Shown: positions 18,241 through 25,673 of the stretch, in pieces
Position numbering within the stretch: position 1 is the first letter of the stretch
Layout: every line of letters starts with the position of its first letter
Source of the DNA: Erwinia aphidicola
GTDB taxonomy: Bacteria; Pseudomonadota; Gammaproteobacteria; Enterobacterales; Enterobacteriaceae
Direction of reading: 5' to 3'
DNA length: 64,000 nucleotides
Assembly: GCF_024169515.1 (NCBI RefSeq)
Contig: NZ_JAMKCQ010000001.1
Span: 2,976,001-3,040,000 of the forward strand
Notes under the pieces: model-generated
Told to the model about the DNA's origin: nothing
Seen by the model: only the letters and a program-made list of their open reading frames with translations
Databases searched by the model: none
Translations under genes and position numbers: made by a program

Positions 18241-18399
18241 TTAATCCCGCCTGAATGTCTCCCTGCATGTAGAGTAGCTTGCCTGGCTGCTACGGAATAT
18301 CACACCACGATTGCACCACGCCATTTCCAGCATTTGGCTGTTCAGTTTGCTTTCCGGAGAGAACGGCATGGCGTTTGTTTGCCAATCCACGCTCCCTTA
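18241..18399 (-). pseudogene. remnant of an IS3-family transposase (orfB)
   Basis: A 52-codon open stretch on the minus strand reads ...MPFSPESKLNSQMLEMAW, then RGVIFRSSQASYSTCRETFRR. This follows the IS3-family integrase core region (typically WAMS-SPDS-L---ALEMAW..., then GV-FHSDQGSHYTS--FR), with the active-site Asp region FHSDQGSHY decayed to FRSSQASYS. There is no start codon or flanking transposase sequence. I read it as a degraded fragment inserted beside argU. The match is by eye from memory of the family. Confidence 0.6.
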
Positions 18400-18465
18400 T
18401 CCACTGACAGGCTGTTCTGAATCAGTCTAATATAATGTGATAACACCTACCGGAGGCTGCTGTTG

Positions 18466-18591
18466 ATGAAGAAGTCAGAACTCCCTACGAAAATCTGCAG
18501 CGTGTGCGGGCGCCCTTTTACATGGCGCAAAAAGTGGGAAAAGTGCTGGGATGAAGTGCGCAAATGCTCAGAGCGCTGCCGTCGAAAGTAA
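18466..18591 (+). CDS. DUF2256 small zinc-ribbon-like protein
   Basis: 41 residues: [18 protein letters not shown], then [12 protein letters not shown] and [10 protein letters not shown]. Four of its five cysteines form two pairs, CxxC (11, 14) and CxxxC (34, 38), likely one zinc site. This is the DUF2256 pattern found in many proteobacteria; its function is unknown. A good ribosome site (CGGAGG) lies 10 nt upstream of the ATG, and TATAAT at 18431-18436 is a possible -10. Confidence 0.8.
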   Translation: MKKSELPTKICSVCGRPFTWRKKWEKCWDEVRKCSERCRRK

Positions 18592-19069
18592 GGGTTTAGT
18601 CCTCATAAAAGGCCGCCAGAGGAGCAAGTGACCCCATTCTATCTTCCACAGTGAGCATTACTGCGTCCCGCCCATTTCAGCAATCTTGTTCCACCCAAGG
18701 ATGGAGAGCGGCTTGCAGTGTATTTCTTTCTGTCAGAGTTCCCACCCAACCAAAAATGCTAAAGCTCAAAATTCAGCCAAATAAATCCTTGTCGCGGGTC
18801 AGCATCTGACACTATGATCCCTGCGCTGCCCCACAATGGGCAGCCGGGTTTGACAGCCTGTTTCAAAGTGCGGAAATAAACCGCTATAATTCAGCGGTTT
18901 TTTATTTCCGTCAGGACGCGTTACGCTAAAATAATGGTGAGGCGTAGCGGGGGAGTGCTTGCGCTCGCCGGGTTCCACTTTGACCGGTCTGTCAACCCTG
19001 TTACGTCTTGCCACCCCGATTGACAGCGGTGTGGTGAGGTAAAAAACACTCCAAAGTGAGATAATCCAC
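18592..19069. other. 478-nt stretch without a convincing gene, with a 40-bp perfect inverted repeat
   Basis: No reading frame here looks protein coding. The notable element is 18871-18910: outer arms CGGAAATAAA/TTTATTTCCG and inner arms CCGCT/AGCGG, with TATAATTC plus flanking T in the centre, so the RNA would fold as one long hairpin. About 30 nt further on lies a GC-rich stretch (18941-19030) leading to the small frame at 19070. The block looks like the leader of a phage or satellite operon, but I could not identify the element. Confidence 0.5.
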
Positions 19070-19282
19070 ATGACCACTGAAAACACCTCCTACGCCGTGC
19101 TTTCTGCCCCCGAAATGGACGGTATGTTTACCGCCACCGCCGTGACTGAACCGGAATTGCTCGACCAGTGTCGTGCGCTGGTTTACGCCATCACCGAGCT
19201 GACCAACTCCACCGCCCGCGACTGTCTCACCTGGCTGTTAATGGAACGGCTGGAGATTATGCGGGAGGTTGCGGATGCGTAA
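19070..19282 (+). CDS. small acidic protein of unknown function, probably phage-derived
   Basis: 70 residues beginning MTTENTSYAVLSAPEMDGM. The C-terminal half (about 35-70) is predicted helical (LVYAITELTNSTARDCLTWLLMERLEIMREV). It has no cysteine pairs and no signal peptide. It follows the hairpin-bearing leader and precedes two tiny reading frames, in a scar between argU and a toxin-antitoxin pair. I do not recognise the family; the setting suggests a prophage or satellite remnant. Confidence 0.55.
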   Translation: MTTENTSYAVLSAPEMDGMFTATAVTEPELLDQCRALVYAITELTNSTARDCLTWLLMERLEIMREVADA

Positions 19283-19391
19283 CCAGGGGCTGGCGGCAAA
19301 GGCGGTGGGGGAATAACGCTCGGGGTACGGTCGATCAGGCTGAACTGCCTGCGGCTTTACTCAGCACGCGATTCCCCGCTGAAAGGCAATA

Positions 19392-19532
19392 GTGAATCTA
19401 CTGTATAGGGTTGAGGGGGATGCTGTGTGTCCCCATTGCCCTAACTTGTTCATTGAACTGACCGAGAGCCGCTTGCCTTATCTCTCCGGCCACGGTACTC
19501 CAGCAGGAATGACATTGATCCTTCGGGAATGA
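19392..19532 (+). CDS. tiny CxxC-containing reading frame (GTG start), possibly phage-derived
   Basis: 46 residues from GTG at 19392: VNLLYRVEGDAVCPHCPN, then an ELTESRLPYLSGHGTPAGM segment and the end ILRE. One CPHC pair suggests half of a zinc ribbon. The next frame overlaps its stop in an ATGA-type junction (ATG at 19529), typical of phage gene packing. It may be the 5' remnant of a longer zinc-ribbon protein whose second cysteine pair is lost. No clear ribosome site is seen. Confidence 0.35.
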   Translation: MNLLYRVEGDAVCPHCPNLFIELTESRLPYLSGHGTPAGMTLILRE

Positions 19533-19606
19533 TTAAGTTGGACGAATATAAGCAGGCATTATTGAGAAAAGGCTTTGAAACTGACGTGGAAAGCGTGGCG
19601 ATTTAA
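19529..19606 (+). pseudogene. 25-residue frame coupled to the preceding one, probably truncated
   Basis: MIKLDEYKQALLRKGFETDV followed by ESVAI and stop. The sequence looks like the first helix of a small phage protein that has lost its remainder. The start codon overlaps the previous stop (ATGA), which is the main reason to believe it was once translated. Confidence 0.3.
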
Positions 19607-19626
19607 TAAAATTAAACCAGGGGACG

Positions 19627-20007
19627 TTAAGTTAAATAAAGAGATTTAAAAAAATTTACGATGCTTTCAACGCTGACGTTCCCTTTAGCCACCTCCACAG
19701 TCAAATCCACCATAGCCTCATTCCCTGGAATCTCAATACCATTACGTCGCAAAAAAAGCAGTGTGGTAAAAAGGGCTGTGCGCTTGTTGCCATCATTGAA
19801 TATATGCCCGCGTGAGATTGCTAATAAATGTATTGCCGCCAACTTAAAAACAGCGTCTACATCTTCGTAGATATGTTGATTAAGGACTCGATGAATCAAT
19901 GCCTGGGCACGCCCCGGGTCGGGCATGCCTTTTACGCCGGGAGTAACATTCATTATCCGATCATGAAAAGCGATGACCTCTTCCGCTGAAATGAAACGTA
20001 TCGTCAT
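19627..20007 (-). CDS. doc: Doc-type toxin (Fic/Doc fold) of a Phd-Doc module
   Basis: 126 residues. The Fic/Doc motif is HIFNDGNKRTALF at about 68-80. The NKR ending with Lys is the Doc variant, known in phage P1 Doc to phosphorylate EF-Tu and stop translation; classical Fic proteins carry GNGR. The start overlaps the antitoxin stop by 4 nt (ATGA), the usual coupling of these pairs. Length and motif are complete, so the toxin looks intact. Confidence 0.93.
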   Translation of the reverse strand: MTIRFISAEEVIAFHDRIMNVTPGVKGMPDPGRAQALIHRVLNQHIYEDVDAVFKLAAIHLLAISRGHIFNDGNKRTALFTTLLFLRRNGIEIPGNEAMVDLTVEVAKGNVSVESIVNFFKSLYLT

Positions 20008-20225
20008 TTATCTGCCAGCGCTCTAATCTGGTCGCCGTGAACGTTCATGATGGCCGAAAATTCTTCGTCCATTTTGGCCGTCTGCCAGGCCTGAAACTCG
20101 CTGGCGCTGATGATTACCGCAGAAGGATGGCCCCGACGGGTGATAGTTACTGGTTCGCCATCAGTTGCTTGTTGCAGCACAGCTGCAAGATTCTGGCGAG
20201 CATCACTGAAATTAATCTCTTTCAT
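20004..20225 (-). CDS. phd: Phd/YefM-family antitoxin
   Basis: 73 residues from MKEINFSDARQNLAAVL; an upstream in-frame ATG at 20297 would read through the operator and is rejected. The N-terminal YefM/Phd fold (ITRRGHPSAVIISASEFQAW) binds DNA; the charged C-terminal tail (about 52-73) is the expected toxin-neutralising segment. The operator lies 27 nt upstream. The pair lies in the mobile-element scar downstream of argU. Confidence 0.92.
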   Translation of the reverse strand: MKEINFSDARQNLAAVLQQATDGEPVTITRRGHPSAVIISASEFQAWQTAKMDEEFSAIMNVHGDQIRALADK

Positions 20226-20251
20226 ATGCACCTCTTTTGTACCTGTTTCTT

Positions 20252-20268
20252 GTACATGATACATGTAC
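20252..20268 (-). promoter_or_regulatory. palindromic operator of the phd-doc promoter
   Basis: Exact 7-bp arms GTACATG-ATA-CATGTAC with a 3-bp spacer, just upstream of the antitoxin start. TTGCAC (20278-20273) on the minus strand is a possible -35. Autorepression by Phd-Doc at such palindromes is standard for the family. Confidence 0.75.
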
Positions 20269-20371
20269 GTATTGTGCAAATAAATAGCAGTCCTCAATTA
20301 TCTGACTGCGTTCTCCACCCACCAGGTTATCCTCTCTGTAACCCTTTTCCCCTGCAAAACGTTAAGGAGTC

Positions 20372-21214
20372 ATGATGACCGTGGTAAAAATGGTGGCGGT
20401 AGATAAAGACGGCACCTTCCTCGACGACAATAAACAGTACAACCGGGCGCGTTTCCAGGCCTGCTATCAGCAAATGAAGCAGCGCGACATCAAGTTCGTC
20501 GTCGCCAGCGGCAACCAGTATTACCAGCTGAAATCCTTCTTCCCCGACATCGCCAGCGAGATCGCCTTTGTGGCAGAGAACGGCGCGTGGATCATCGACC
20601 GTGACGAAGAGCTGTTCTGCGGCTCGTTCTCGCGTGCCGATATTGATGCGGTGCTCGACACCCTGCACAACGGCAACTATCCCGACCTGCGCTACATCCT
20701 GTGCGGGCGTGAAAGTGCCTACTATTTTGAGGGCATCCCCGAGAGCTGGCTGGTGAAAATGCGCCACTACTGCCACCGCCTGAAGGCGATCCGCAGCCTC
20801 GACGACGTGGGTGACGATAAGCTGTTCAAGTTCGCGCTCAACCTGTCGGATGATTACGTCGAGCCGCTAATGGCGGATATCGCCCGCCTGCACAAGGATG
20901 CCGCTGCCGCCACCTCCAGCGGCCACGGCTCGGTGGATTTAATCGTGCCCGGCAACCATAAAGGCCACGGGCTGGATCTGCTCGGCAAGCGCTGGGGCAT
21001 CGATCGCAGCGAGATCCTGGTGTTTGGCGATGGCGGTAACGATATTGAGATGCTGCAACAGTCGGGCTTCAGCTTCGCGATGGCCAATGCGCCGCAAAAG
21101 GTCAAGGATGTCGCGCGCTATCAGGCGCCAAATAATAACGAAGAGGGCGTGCTACAGGTGATTGAGCAGATGCTGGCAGGTAAACCGCCGTTTGATAAAG
21201 CAGGCGGGCAATAA
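20372..21214 (+). CDS. Cof-type HAD sugar-phosphate phosphatase (YbiV/YbjI-like)
   Basis: 280 residues, HAD superfamily with a C2B cap. Motif I is VDKDGTF (nucleophile and acid Asp conserved; Lys replaces the usual Met between them), motif II is VASGN, the conserved Lys sits near LFKFALN, and motif IV is FGDGGNDIEML. It resembles E. coli YbiV (SupH) and YbjI, which dephosphorylate sugar phosphates and, for YbjI, FMN. Which of the two it corresponds to cannot be settled by eye. A hairpin terminator follows. Confidence 0.88.
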   Translation: MMTVVKMVAVDKDGTFLDDNKQYNRARFQACYQQMKQRDIKFVVASGNQYYQLKSFFPDIASEIAFVAENGAWIIDRDEELFCGSFSRADIDAVLDTLHNGNYPDLRYILCGRESAYYFEGIPESWLVKMRHYCHRLKAIRSLDDVGDDKLFKFALNLSDDYVEPLMADIARLHKDAAAATSSGHGSVDLIVPGNHKGHGLDLLGKRWGIDRSEILVFGDGGNDIEMLQQSGFSFAMANAPQKVKDVARYQAPNNNEEGVLQVIEQMLAGKPPFDKAGGQ

Positions 21215-21247
21215 CAGAGCCGTCAGGCCCATCGCACCCATAACTGG

Positions 21248-21271
21248 CAGAGAGCAAAAGCTCTCTGTTTA
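21248..21271 (+). terminator. terminator after the HAD phosphatase gene
   Basis: Eight-pair stem CAGAGAGC/GCTCTCTG with an AAAA loop, followed by TTTA. Confidence 0.75.
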
Positions 21272-21344
21272 CTGACCCCGCGTTATTATTCCGCTACGAT
21301 TGACTTCGTGGCGCAATTATTTCGCCCGCAGCCGGATAAGCGTT

Positions 21345-21503
21345 TCAGCCCAGGCTGATGCCGATTACCGCATTGACAAAACCTGCGATAAGCAGAACAA
21401 AGCCGGGAATGAGGTAATTCTTCTCTTTCTTTTTATAGAACAGCGCTATCAGCGCCAGGCCTGTCGCTATAAAGGGAAATGCGATGAGGGTGAATGTTGA
21501 CAT
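21345..21503 (-). CDS. small two-helix membrane protein
   Basis: 52 residues: MSTFTLIAFPFIATGLAL forms helix one, a KKKEK cytoplasmic turn follows, and IPGFVLLIAGFVNAVIGIS is helix two. AAGGA sits 7 nt upstream of the ATG. The topology (two helices joined by a positive loop) would put both ends outside. I do not recognise the family. Confidence 0.6.
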   Translation of the reverse strand: MSTFTLIAFPFIATGLALIALFYKKKEKNYLIPGFVLLIAGFVNAVIGISLG

Positions 21504-21684
21504 ACGGCATCCTTATCTGAAATTTATTCCGTTAAGTGTCTGGTCAATGATAAACCAGAAACTCAATTCAGGCTCTGAATGAATAGCGCACGGGGATAAT
21601 TGAGATCCCGAGCAGGAAAAACCGCGTGCTATTATGCAATATTCTGTCGCCTAAAGGCCATATCGTTTAATTAAAGGACTATTC

Positions 21685-23082
21685 ATGAAAGGGTTATCGC
21701 TGCTTGCACTGAGCTGCATTTTTACTTTTCCTGCTTTTGCCCAGCCTGCTGCCGGGATTGAAAAAATGGAGTGGCAGCCAGCCAGCGCTTTGCGCGTCGG
21801 CAACAGCATTAATTCCCTGTACCGCATCTGGACCACCACCGGGCAAACCACCGATCTGTGGCTGAAGGTTGATTGTCAGAGCGGCGTCAAAACGCAGCTG
21901 TTTGCCGAAGTCAGCTCTCCGGCGGGCAAAGCGGTGCGCGTTTACGGCAGCGATGCGATTTCCCGCTACGCTCCGGGCGTGGTGATCGAGCCGGATGCCG
22001 ACAGTCTGTTAGCGACCCAGCCAGACCTGAATGTCTGCCGGCAGCAGGTCGCCGTGCCGCAGTGGCGTGCGCTGGCGCCTGCTGATGAGCAGGGCAATCA
22101 GATGTATCTCGACGTCAGCCGCAGCGAGCGCAGCGCGGACGTTCTGCACCTGCGGCTGGCGAAAGATTTTGCCCTCGAGTATCGCGACAGTACCTATGCC
22201 GCCCCTTACGCGGTGAAAGTCACGGACTGGACGCTGCACTGCGATACACAGCAGGCCACTGCCCGCGCGGAATACTCCCTCGACAGTGCGGGTAACCTGA
22301 CCGATTACCGCCTTGCCGCGAACAGCAGCACAGAGCTCGCCGCGCCGCTGAAGCAGCAGCTCTGCGCGATAAAAACATTGCGTGACTATCAAGGCAGCGG
22401 CCAGACTCTGCTCTGGCAGCAGAAGGCCCCGGCAGACCATCAGTTAACCCTGCCGGATTTTTCCCGCAACGATGCGGCGATACTGCAGCCCTATCCGTTA
22501 CCTGACGAGGTTAAGGAGCATATGGCTATCGCGCTTAATTCTCCGCAGCAGCAGCCGGGCTTTCGTCACCTGAGCTTCAGCCAGCAGCAGGATAAAGAGA
22601 TCGGCGGGGCGTACAGCGTCACTATCGACAAAATGCCGGATGGCACCACCTTAACGCTGGAGAAGCTGACGCTGGGGCAGGTGACGTTTAATACCCAGTC
22701 GGTGCGCCTGTTTAATCTGGTGAGTCTGAAAAAATGGGACTCTCTCACGAAACAACCGTCTACCGCCCGCACGCTGGAGAATGAGTTCCGCCTGCCGCCG
22801 AGAGCGGGGATGAAATATGCCTGGAGTAGCCAGCAAAGCGACGGAAAATCGCTCGGCCAGCAGTGCCGCACCGCCGCCGACTGGAAGCAGGCCAGCACCA
22901 TTAATCCGGCCTTCCCCGGCCGTTATCTGGAGTTTAACTGCATTGACGATCGCGGTGACGGTAAGAGCGCGAGCAGTGATTATGCCTACCTGGAGCGGCT
23001 GCGCATCTTTATCCGCATCGGCTATCAGGAGCAGAGGCAGAAGAGACGCTTTACGTTTGAGGATGTGGTGGTGAAGTATTGA
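21685..23082 (+). CDS. large exported protein of unknown function
   Basis: 465 residues. A clear signal peptide (1-19, FAFA-type end at PAFA|Q) is followed by a mostly beta-type body with six cysteines spaced widely (for example DCQSG near 69, LNVCRQQ near 113, LHCDTQQ near 189, QLCAIKT near 229, QQCRTA and FNCIDD near the end), consistent with three disulfides in the periplasm or outside. No lipobox or membrane helix is seen. The C-terminus is basic (RQKRRFTFEDVVVKY). I do not recognise a domain. Confidence 0.8.
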   Translation: MKGLSLLALSCIFTFPAFAQPAAGIEKMEWQPASALRVGNSINSLYRIWTTTGQTTDLWLKVDCQSGVKTQLFAEVSSPAGKAVRVYGSDAISRYAPGVVIEPDADSLLATQPDLNVCRQQVAVPQWRALAPADEQGNQMYLDVSRSERSADVLHLRLAKDFALEYRDSTYAAPYAVKVTDWTLHCDTQQATARAEYSLDSAGNLTDYRLAANSSTELAAPLKQQLCAIKTLRDYQGSGQTLLWQQKAPADHQLTLPDFSRNDAAILQPYPLPDEVKEHMAIALNSPQQQPGFRHLSFSQQQDKEIGGAYSVTIDKMPDGTTLTLEKLTLGQVTFNTQSVRLFNLVSLKKWDSLTKQPSTARTLENEFRLPPRAGMKYAWSSQQSDGKSLGQQCRTAADWKQASTINPAFPGRYLEFNCIDDRGDGKSASSDYAYLERLRIFIRIGYQEQRQKRRFTFEDVVVKY

Positions 23083-23211
23083 GCAGGAGAACCCCAGGCT
23101 GGAAGGGTAAAGTTTGTTGCGAGTAAGCCGATAAGTATTGATATCGGCAAGCCGCTATAACCTTATTGTAAGCTTGCACCCGGCAAACGTTATGTCATTA
23201 CAGGAGTATAC

Positions 23212-23685
23212 ATGTCGCCACTGCTAACCGGGCGCCTTGCGCGTCTGAAAGAAAAATTGCCTCTTAGCGGTCATCAGACACAGGAAGACAAGTTAATTCC
23301 AGCCGATGCTGAATTTTCCAGTGAGTTGCAGGAGGCTGAGCAGCTCACTGTCGCTAAAAAAAATTTAGTACCGGAAAAGTACCGTGCGATTGTAGAAAAC
23401 GTCGTGTTCAATGGGCTGCTTGGGATTGCAGAAGATAAACTTAATGACGATGAGTTTATTAATAACCTGTTCAATAAAGTTTATGAAATATTACCAACAC
23501 CAGTGAGACTTATTCTCAGTCGCGAGCGCTGCTTACAATATCTGATGAGTAATAAAGGCCCCTTGCTCACAAAACTTCAGGATTATCGTAAAACCCAGCA
23601 ACCTGAAAATACTGCCATTGAGCCGATAACATTAGCCGGGCAGGAACATATTCCTCTATCATTAACACCGCCTGAAGCGCGATAG
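23212..23685 (+). CDS. hypothetical cytoplasmic protein
   Basis: 157 residues starting MSPLLTGRLARLKEKLPL after a good AGGAG site. It is predicted largely helical, with a central segment EKYRAIVENVVFNGLLGIAE and a Pro-rich end. It has no signal peptide and one Cys. AT content is higher than in its neighbours, a hint of transfer. A strong terminator follows at 23777. I do not recognise the family. Confidence 0.65.
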   Translation: MSPLLTGRLARLKEKLPLSGHQTQEDKLIPADAEFSSELQEAEQLTVAKKNLVPEKYRAIVENVVFNGLLGIAEDKLNDDEFINNLFNKVYEILPTPVRLILSRERCLQYLMSNKGPLLTKLQDYRKTQQPENTAIEPITLAGQEHIPLSLTPPEAR

Positions 23686-23776
23686 TTAAGGCCAAAACGC
23701 TGGGTGTATAAAAGGCCAGGATCTTCATACTTCTATGAAGTAAAATGAAAGATAAAACGTTTCAGGTCATAAAATC

Positions 23777-23812
23777 AGGGCCGCTGCCGGATACCGTGCA
23801 GGGCCCTTTTCG
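23777..23812 (+). terminator. long hairpin terminator
   Basis: Nested arms AGGGCC/GGCCCT, then CTGC/GCAG and CGG/CCG around ATA, ending in TTTTC (23777-23812). It serves the gene at 23212. Confidence 0.75.
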
Positions 23813-23839
23813 TTTCGGATTATCGCGTCGCGAAGATCC

Positions 23840-24046
23840 TCACTCAATGCGTTGTTTCATCTCGCGCTTGTGCTTGGAGTAATCCTCACCACAGTCGGCG
23901 GAGCAGAACGCAGAGTTGGCGACAATTGGCTCATCGCGGCACCACAGGCACAGGCCATCCGGGCTTTTCAGCGACGTTTCACGGGCTGACAGCGCCGCCG
24001 TGATAATAGCCTGTTCGCGTTCCTGAGCTAAATCTGCATCATCCAT
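23840..24046 (-). CDS. small C4 zinc-finger protein, TraR/DksA-like
   Basis: 68 residues. MDDADLAQEREQAIITAAL is an N-terminal helix; the C-terminal half has CLWCRDEPI...FCSADC, four cysteines at about 33, 36, 48 and 52 spaced CxxC-x11-CxxxC. This is the compact zinc-finger of short TraR/YbiI-like proteins found on plasmids and phages and as chromosomal singletons. It lacks the long coiled coil of DksA, so a full DksA role is unlikely. Confidence 0.7.
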   Translation of the reverse strand: MDDADLAQEREQAIITAALSARETSLKSPDGLCLWCRDEPIVANSAFCSADCGEDYSKHKREMKQRIE

Positions 24047-24242
24047 AATTATTCCTTTTCGGTCTCAAAGTAGCCCATCTTTATAGCATATATCTCGCCA
24101 AAGCTTAATTGCGGGCACAAATCTTGACATTTTTGTGCATTGTTCAGCCGATCAAGAGAGCTTTCAGCAACAAACTGGAAACTGCTGGTCAGCATTCTAC
24201 GCTTACAGGTGATGGTCAGTAGAATAGAGGAGAAATAAGCAG

Positions 24243-24464
24243 ATGAAGCGCGATGTACTGAGTGAAGAGTATTACGACGAAGTGTGCCGGGTGATAGGGG
24301 ATGCGGCGATCGTCCTGGTGGAGGCTGGCAGGGATACGCGGCGCGAAACGTTAGCGGAGCTGCTGAAAAGGACCCGCCATGACCGTATGGATGCGGATCG
24401 GGAAGAGCAGAAAGTGCTGGAGCACGCAATCCGGCTGGTGAAGCCCGAGGAGAAAAAGGGATAA
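24243..24464 (+). CDS. small helical protein resembling the YmgB/AriR connector family
   Basis: 73 residues: DEVCRVIGDAAIVLVEAG, then RDTRRETLAELLKRTRH and a charged last helix EEQKVLEHAIRLV. The order 'helix - aG-x-TR-x-x-L - helix - helix' recalls the YmgB/AriR/YcgZ family, small proteins that link stress or cold signals to biofilm regulators in E. coli. The likeness is by pattern only. AGAGGAG lies about 10 nt upstream of the ATG. Confidence 0.5.
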   Translation: MKRDVLSEEYYDEVCRVIGDAAIVLVEAGRDTRRETLAELLKRTRHDRMDADREEQKVLEHAIRLVKPEEKKG

Positions 24465-24484
24465 GTCCGTGATGCGAGAAACAG

Positions 24485-24558
24485 TGGAGCGGCCAACGGG
24501 AATCGAACCCGTGTCATCAGCTTGGGAAGCTGAGGTAATACCATTATACGATGGCCGC
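24485..24558 (-). tRNA. tRNA-Gly (anticodon CCC)
   Basis: 74 nt with encoded CCA. The acceptor arms are GCGGCCA/TGGCCGC. The anticodon stem TCAGC/GCTGA encloses the loop TTCCCAA, giving CCC (codon GGG). The body (ATCGTATAATGGTATTACC) is close to that of E. coli tRNA-Gly(TCC) glyT, not to glyU(CCC), suggesting an anticodon shift within the glyT lineage. Confidence 0.95.
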
Positions 24559-24729
24559 CTGATGCAGGATGTTAACACAGAGGCCGCTGATAAAGTTGAT
24601 ATATTTCATAAATCTTGCCCTGAGTGCCGACCTCTGCTGAATGACCGGGGCGCGGAGATCCTGGGCATTTTTATGCGCCCGCCATGAACTGTGCCAGAAT
24701 AGCCAAAAATTCTGACGGTACGCTTAAAC

Positions 24730-25017
24730 ATGCTTAAAACAATTCTGCTGTGTCTGATGCTGGTGGGCTGTACCGCTTCGGTGGGGAACAACTTTGACGA
24801 CGGCAAGCTGGCGCAGATCAAAACTGACCAAACCACCCGGCAGCAGCTGATCGCACTGTTTGGTCAGCCCTCGACGGAAACACCTTTCCCGGAGGGGCAA
24901 AGCATTCTGATGTGGACCTGGAGCCAGGCGAAAGCGATGAGCACCACCGAAGGCAGAACCCTGACTGTCCGGCTGATGAACGGCAAAGTGAAAAGCTATA
25001 CGGTGAGTAAAACCTGA
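24730..25017 (+). CDS. small lipoprotein with a BamE/SmpA-like fold
   Basis: 95 residues. The signal sequence ends in the lipobox LVGC (Cys14). The mature part, with TDQTTRQQLIALFGQPST and then ILMWTWSQAKAM, follows the pattern of BamE/SmpA/OmlA-type domains (helix-x-x-LFG-P, then beta strands). It is not BamE itself by sequence. It ends 3 nt before the DUF4186 gene, so the two are probably co-transcribed. Confidence 0.7.
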   Translation: MLKTILLCLMLVGCTASVGNNFDDGKLAQIKTDQTTRQQLIALFGQPSTETPFPEGQSILMWTWSQAKAMSTTEGRTLTVRLMNGKVKSYTVSKT

Positions 25018-25020
25018 CAG

Positions 25021-25443
25021 ATGTTTTCTCTCGACGATCTGTTTCAGCGACTCTCACAATCTCCGTTCCGCCAGCGTTTTCATCTGGGCAGCGCGGAATA
25101 TCGCTATTTCCTCGAGAAGGGTGAAGAGACCCTCGGTCAGCATGCGCTGGAGTTTATCCGCGCCCGCCTGGCTCCGGCAGAACCGGTGAATGACGGTAAA
25201 CAGACCCCAATGCGCGGCCATCCGGTGTTTATTGCTCAGCATGCCACCGCCACCTGCTGTCGCGGATGTCTCAGCAAATGGCACAATATTGCGGCGCATC
25301 AGCCCATGAGCGTGCAGCAGCAGGAGTGGGTCAAGGCGGTAATCATAAGATGGCTGAAAAGCGAAATGCTGCGCCCGCAACCGCCGCAAAAGCGCGTCAA
25401 AAAGCCCGGTGCCGATAATAGCGGTCAGCTGGAACTGTTATAA
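25021..25443 (+). CDS. DUF4186 family protein
   Basis: 140 residues. The family core is HLGSAEYRYFLEKGEETL, then PVNDGKQTPMRGHPVF and AQHATATCCRGCLSKWH. The invariant CCRGC and nearby His residues suggest a metal or redox site. The function is unknown. It lies directly after the lipoprotein gene. The C-terminal tail (about 115-140) is basic and variable. Confidence 0.8.
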   Translation: MFSLDDLFQRLSQSPFRQRFHLGSAEYRYFLEKGEETLGQHALEFIRARLAPAEPVNDGKQTPMRGHPVFIAQHATATCCRGCLSKWHNIAAHQPMSVQQQEWVKAVIIRWLKSEMLRPQPPQKRVKKPGADNSGQLELL

Positions 25444-25526
25444 AAAGCCGACGAGTTTGTCGGCGACTTTGGCTGATGCACTCTAACCTGAGTCAATCAG
25501 CGTGTTCACGCCTCATCCCCTGAGGA

Positions 25527-25607
25527 CTAGAACCACAAATAGGTTGCCAGGCAGTAAGCAATGGTCACTGATAGCAGAATCAGCTCTGCAGGCTTAATCA
25601 GGTACAT
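25527..25607 (-). CDS. putative 26-residue single-helix membrane protein
   Basis: MYLIKPAELILLSVTIAYCL followed by ATYLWF: one membrane helix flanked by Lys at the N-side. GGAAAT lies 4-9 nt upstream of the ATG. Such very small membrane proteins are common in enterobacteria, but no homologue is recalled, so this rests on the open frame and its hydrophobic pattern. Confidence 0.4.
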   Translation of the reverse strand: MYLIKPAELILLSVTIAYCLATYLWF

Positions 25608-25673
25608 GATATTTCCGGTCTGTTCAGGATGAGTGCTACTACCATCGGTCACTTTTGCGGAAACTTTAGTTTT

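Noticed and set aside
18215..20371. Possible prophage integrase next to argU
   Set aside because: No integrase-like frame is readable on either strand; only a transposase remnant and small frames are present.
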